Shown one piece after another: positions 62,149-64,000 of a stretch of DNA of 64,000 nucleotides. Origin of the DNA: Polaromonas vacuolata (GTDB lineage: Bacteria > Pseudomonadota > Gammaproteobacteria > Burkholderiales > Burkholderiaceae_C); the NCBI RefSeq assembly GCF_012584515.1, contig NZ_CP051461.1, forward strand, positions 1,917,501 through 1,981,500, read 5' to 3'. Under the pieces are notes generated by a model. The model searched no databases, was not told the origin of the DNA, and saw only the letters and a list, made by a program, of their open reading frames with translations. Position 1 is the first letter of the stretch. The number at the start of each line of letters is the position of its first letter. Position numbers and translations under genes: made by a program.

Positions 62149-63111
62149 ATGGCAAACCTTAAAGGCAAACTGGGCTGGCTGCTGCTCATTAGCGTAGGCT
62201 TGGCGTTTCCTTGGCTGGCCGGGAACGACTATTACTTGACGGTTATGAGTACGGCCTATATTTTTGCAATTGCAACGATTGGCCTTAACTTGATTACCGG
62301 CTACACCGGTCAACTCAATTTAGCGCATAGCGGCTTTATGGCTGTGGGTGCTTATACCGTCGGTATTCTCACCGTCGACTATCACTTCACATTCTGGGCA
62401 GCGTTCGCGCTGTCGGGTGTGGTCGCCGCAGCACTCGGGTTTTTTATAGGACTTGTGTCGCTGCGCTTAAAAGGTCATTACTTTTCTATCTTCACGCTGT
62501 GCGTGGGCTACATCATGTTTTTAGTGATTGAAAAGTGGGATGGCCTGACACACGGAACTGTGGGTATTTTGGGCATTCCAGCGCCCGAAGCTATTGGTTC
62601 TATAACTTTCACCACGCCACTGGCGCTTTACTACTTAGTCTTTTTCTGGCTAGTAGTGGGTATGTGGGCGATGCGACGGATTGTCAATTCACTGCTAGGC
62701 CGTACCTTTATAGCAATACGCAACGGTGACGAACTGGCGGAATCCTTGGGCATAAACTTAATGCGCAACAAGGTGTTGGCCTTTATGTTGTCGGTTTTTT
62801 ATGCCGGCATGGCCGGTGGTCTCTATGCTGGTTTTGTGCGCTTTATCGGCCCAAGCATAGCCGGCGTAGAACACACTTTTGACATGACCATGTACATGTT
62901 GGTTGGCGGTCTGGGCACGCTAATTGGCCCACTCTTGGGCGCACTAACAGTGCCTTGGCTAACCCAGTATCTGCAGTTTTTGCAAGAATACCGATTCATT
63001 GTGTTCGGCCCTATCTTGGTATTACTGGTTATTTTTGTTCCCAATGGCATCGTCGGCAGCTATCTTGCTTGGCGCACGCGTCGCACTGATTTGAAGGGCA
63101 AGAATGCTTAA
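62149..63111 (+). CDS. livM: Branched-chain-type ABC transporter permease (LivM-like), second system
   Basis: 320 residues, normal LivM length, unlike the longer one at 9968-11260. Signatures: LNLITGYTGQLNLAHSGFMAVGAYTVG, LGFFIGLVSLRLKGHYFSIFTL and RTFIAIRNGDELAESLGIN. About nine or ten membrane segments with a short basic C-terminal tail. It overlaps livG by eight bases. Part of the second importer, whose ligand is unknown. Confidence 0.93.
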   Translation: MANLKGKLGWLLLISVGLAFPWLAGNDYYLTVMSTAYIFAIATIGLNLITGYTGQLNLAHSGFMAVGAYTVGILTVDYHFTFWAAFALSGVVAAALGFFIGLVSLRLKGHYFSIFTLCVGYIMFLVIEKWDGLTHGTVGILGIPAPEAIGSITFTTPLALYYLVFFWLVVGMWAMRRIVNSLLGRTFIAIRNGDELAESLGINLMRNKVLAFMLSVFYAGMAGGLYAGFVRFIGPSIAGVEHTFDMTMYMLVGGLGTLIGPLLGALTVPWLTQYLQFLQEYRFIVFGPILVLLVIFVPNGIVGSYLAWRTRRTDLKGKNA

Positions 63112-63868
63112 GATTGATCACCTCACCATACGCTTTGGCGGTTTGGCTGCTGTCAATGATGTCAGCACCATCATCGAAGAAGGAAAAATTAACGCCATCA
63201 TCGGGCCTAATGGCGCTGGTAAAACGACGTTTTTCAACTTAATTAGCTGCGTCTATAAACCCACTTCAGGCACCATCACTTTAGACGGACGCGACGTAAC
63301 ATCCCTGCGTACCGACCAAGTTGCCCGTCTCGGCGTAGCGCGTACTTTTCAGACGACGTCGCTGTTTAACGGGGCAACCGTACTCGACAACCTCATCGTT
63401 GGCCACCGCTTGCGCACGCGCTCAGGCTTGCTCGATGTGCTGTGCAACTCTAGCCGGCTCAGGGAAGAAGAACGCATCTGCCGCGAAAAAGCCCGCGATG
63501 CGCTTGACTTTGTGAGCCTCTCACACATTGCCAACCGACTAGCCGGCGACATTACCCAGGAAGAACGAAAACGCGTAGCTTTTGCACTAGCGCTGGCCAC
63601 CGACCCCAAGCTGCTGCTGCTAGATGAGCCAGCCGGCGGCTTAAACCCAGAAGAGACGCTGGGCTTGGCTGAGTTGATACGAAAAATGGTTAGTCACGGT
63701 CTAACGGTGTGCTTGATAGAACACAAAATGAACATGATCATGAGCCTAGCCGACAAAATTTTGGTGCTTAACTATGGCGAAAAAATCGCTGAAGGAACAC
63801 CTGCAGAGATTCGCGCGAACCCAGCGGTGATCGATGCTTACTTAGGGAGCGACCATGCTGGCATTTGA
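63104..63868 (+). CDS. livG: Branched-chain-type ABC transporter ATP-binding protein (LivG-like), second system
   Basis: 254 residues. Walker A GPNGAGKTT is canonical, followed by ARTFQTTSLFNGATVLDNL. Walker B is LLLLDEPAGGLNPEE and the switch is LIEHKMNMIMSLAD. The signature motif is divergent (DITQEERKRVAFAL), as is common in LivG. ATG 63104 overlaps the livM stop, and its stop overlaps the following livF start by 14 bases. Confidence 0.93.
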   Translation: MLKIDHLTIRFGGLAAVNDVSTIIEEGKINAIIGPNGAGKTTFFNLISCVYKPTSGTITLDGRDVTSLRTDQVARLGVARTFQTTSLFNGATVLDNLIVGHRLRTRSGLLDVLCNSSRLREEERICREKARDALDFVSLSHIANRLAGDITQEERKRVAFALALATDPKLLLLDEPAGGLNPEETLGLAELIRKMVSHGLTVCLIEHKMNMIMSLADKILVLNYGEKIAEGTPAEIRANPAVIDAYLGSDHAGI

Positions 63869-64000
63869 GAATTTATCGCTACGCTACGGCAGTTTTTTGG
63901 CCTTAGACGGCGTGACAATGCATGTAAAAGAAGGCGAGTTGGTGGTTCTTTTAGGCGCAAACGGCGCCGGTAAAAGTTCGATTTTTTTAACCGCCAGTGG
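63855..64000 (+). CDS. livF: LivF-like ATP-binding protein (partial, N-terminus)
   Basis: Starts at ATG 63855 inside the end of livG and runs off the window after about 48 codons. It reads MLAFENLSLRYGSFLALDGV, then VVLLGANGAGKSSIF, a canonical Walker A with Lys. This contrasts with the Arg-bearing LivF at 8495-9190. It is the expected last ATPase of the second Liv-type importer. Confidence 0.88.
   Translation, partial: MLAFENLSLRYGSFLALDGVTMHVKEGELVVLLGANGAGKSSIFLTAS

Noticed and set aside
1..64000. tRNA, rRNA or known riboswitch elements
   Set aside because: No cloverleaf, ribosomal RNA or recognisable riboswitch aptamer pattern was seen by reading; a covariance-model scan would be the decisive test.

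Overview
The window reads as a chromosomal segment of a Gram-negative betaproteobacterium, most likely Burkholderiales and probably Comamonadaceae. The evidence is the gene content (several Liv-type ABC transporters beside acyl-CoA genes, SelO, a CysI-DUF934-CysH-CysD-CysN sulfate operon, MnmC after YggX, a QseBC-like pair with cytochrome b561) and the protein sequences. Base composition looks near 50% GC by eye, which is low for that family. Genus cannot be fixed from sequence reading alone. No rRNA, tRNA, CRISPR array or prophage was seen.

Layout. (1) 1-15475, all minus strand: a catabolic block. In transcription order it encodes an acyl-CoA ligase, a Liv-type importer (binding protein, two permeases, two ATPases), a FadB-like hydratase/dehydrogenase, a thiolase, an acyl-CoA dehydrogenase, a small membrane protein, an SDR, a thioesterase, a quinone-oxidoreductase-like enzyme and a partial glutathione S-transferase. 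Together they look like uptake, CoA activation and beta-oxidation of an organic acid of unknown identity. A TetR-type operator candidate sits before fadB. (2) 15597-19411, plus: housekeeping and stress genes selO, msrB, yciB, bolA and a parvulin isomerase. (3) 19519-25077, minus: a two-component system, cytochrome b561, a COG4705-like membrane protein, a PAP2 phosphatase, a PepSY protein and a DUF1624 acyltransferase-like protein. (4) 25218-34626: an OmpW-like porin, purL, a decayed yjdM/phnA pseudogene, map, glnD and dsbB. (5) 35369-40018: a 1549-residue two-partner-secretion exoprotein with GLUG and MBG-type repeats and no partner transporter nearby. (6) 40049-47513: alkB, rhlE, small proteins, yggX, mnmC and an orphan ABC binding protein. 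(7) 47710-55515, plus: a TauE-like exporter, assimilatory sulfate reduction (cysI, DUF934, cysH, cysD, cysN), then fdxA and a ferredoxin/flavodoxin-type reductase that could supply electrons to CysI. (8) 55890-59692, plus: a tight three-gene unit encoding a BcsA-like glycosyltransferase, a small exported beta-rich protein and a degenerate histidine-kinase-like protein. (9) 59750-60836: a complete IS30-family element with a 3-bp target duplication. (10) 61280-64000: a second Liv-type ABC operon, cut by the window edge, with a palindrome-rich leader.

The best candidate for an undescribed system is region 8: a cellulose-synthase-like enzyme with a vestigial c-di-GMP domain, coupled translationally to an outer-membrane candidate and followed by a pseudokinase-like protein, without bcsB, bcsC or bcsZ. 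The repeat-rich exoprotein and the decayed yjdM gene are the other notable items.
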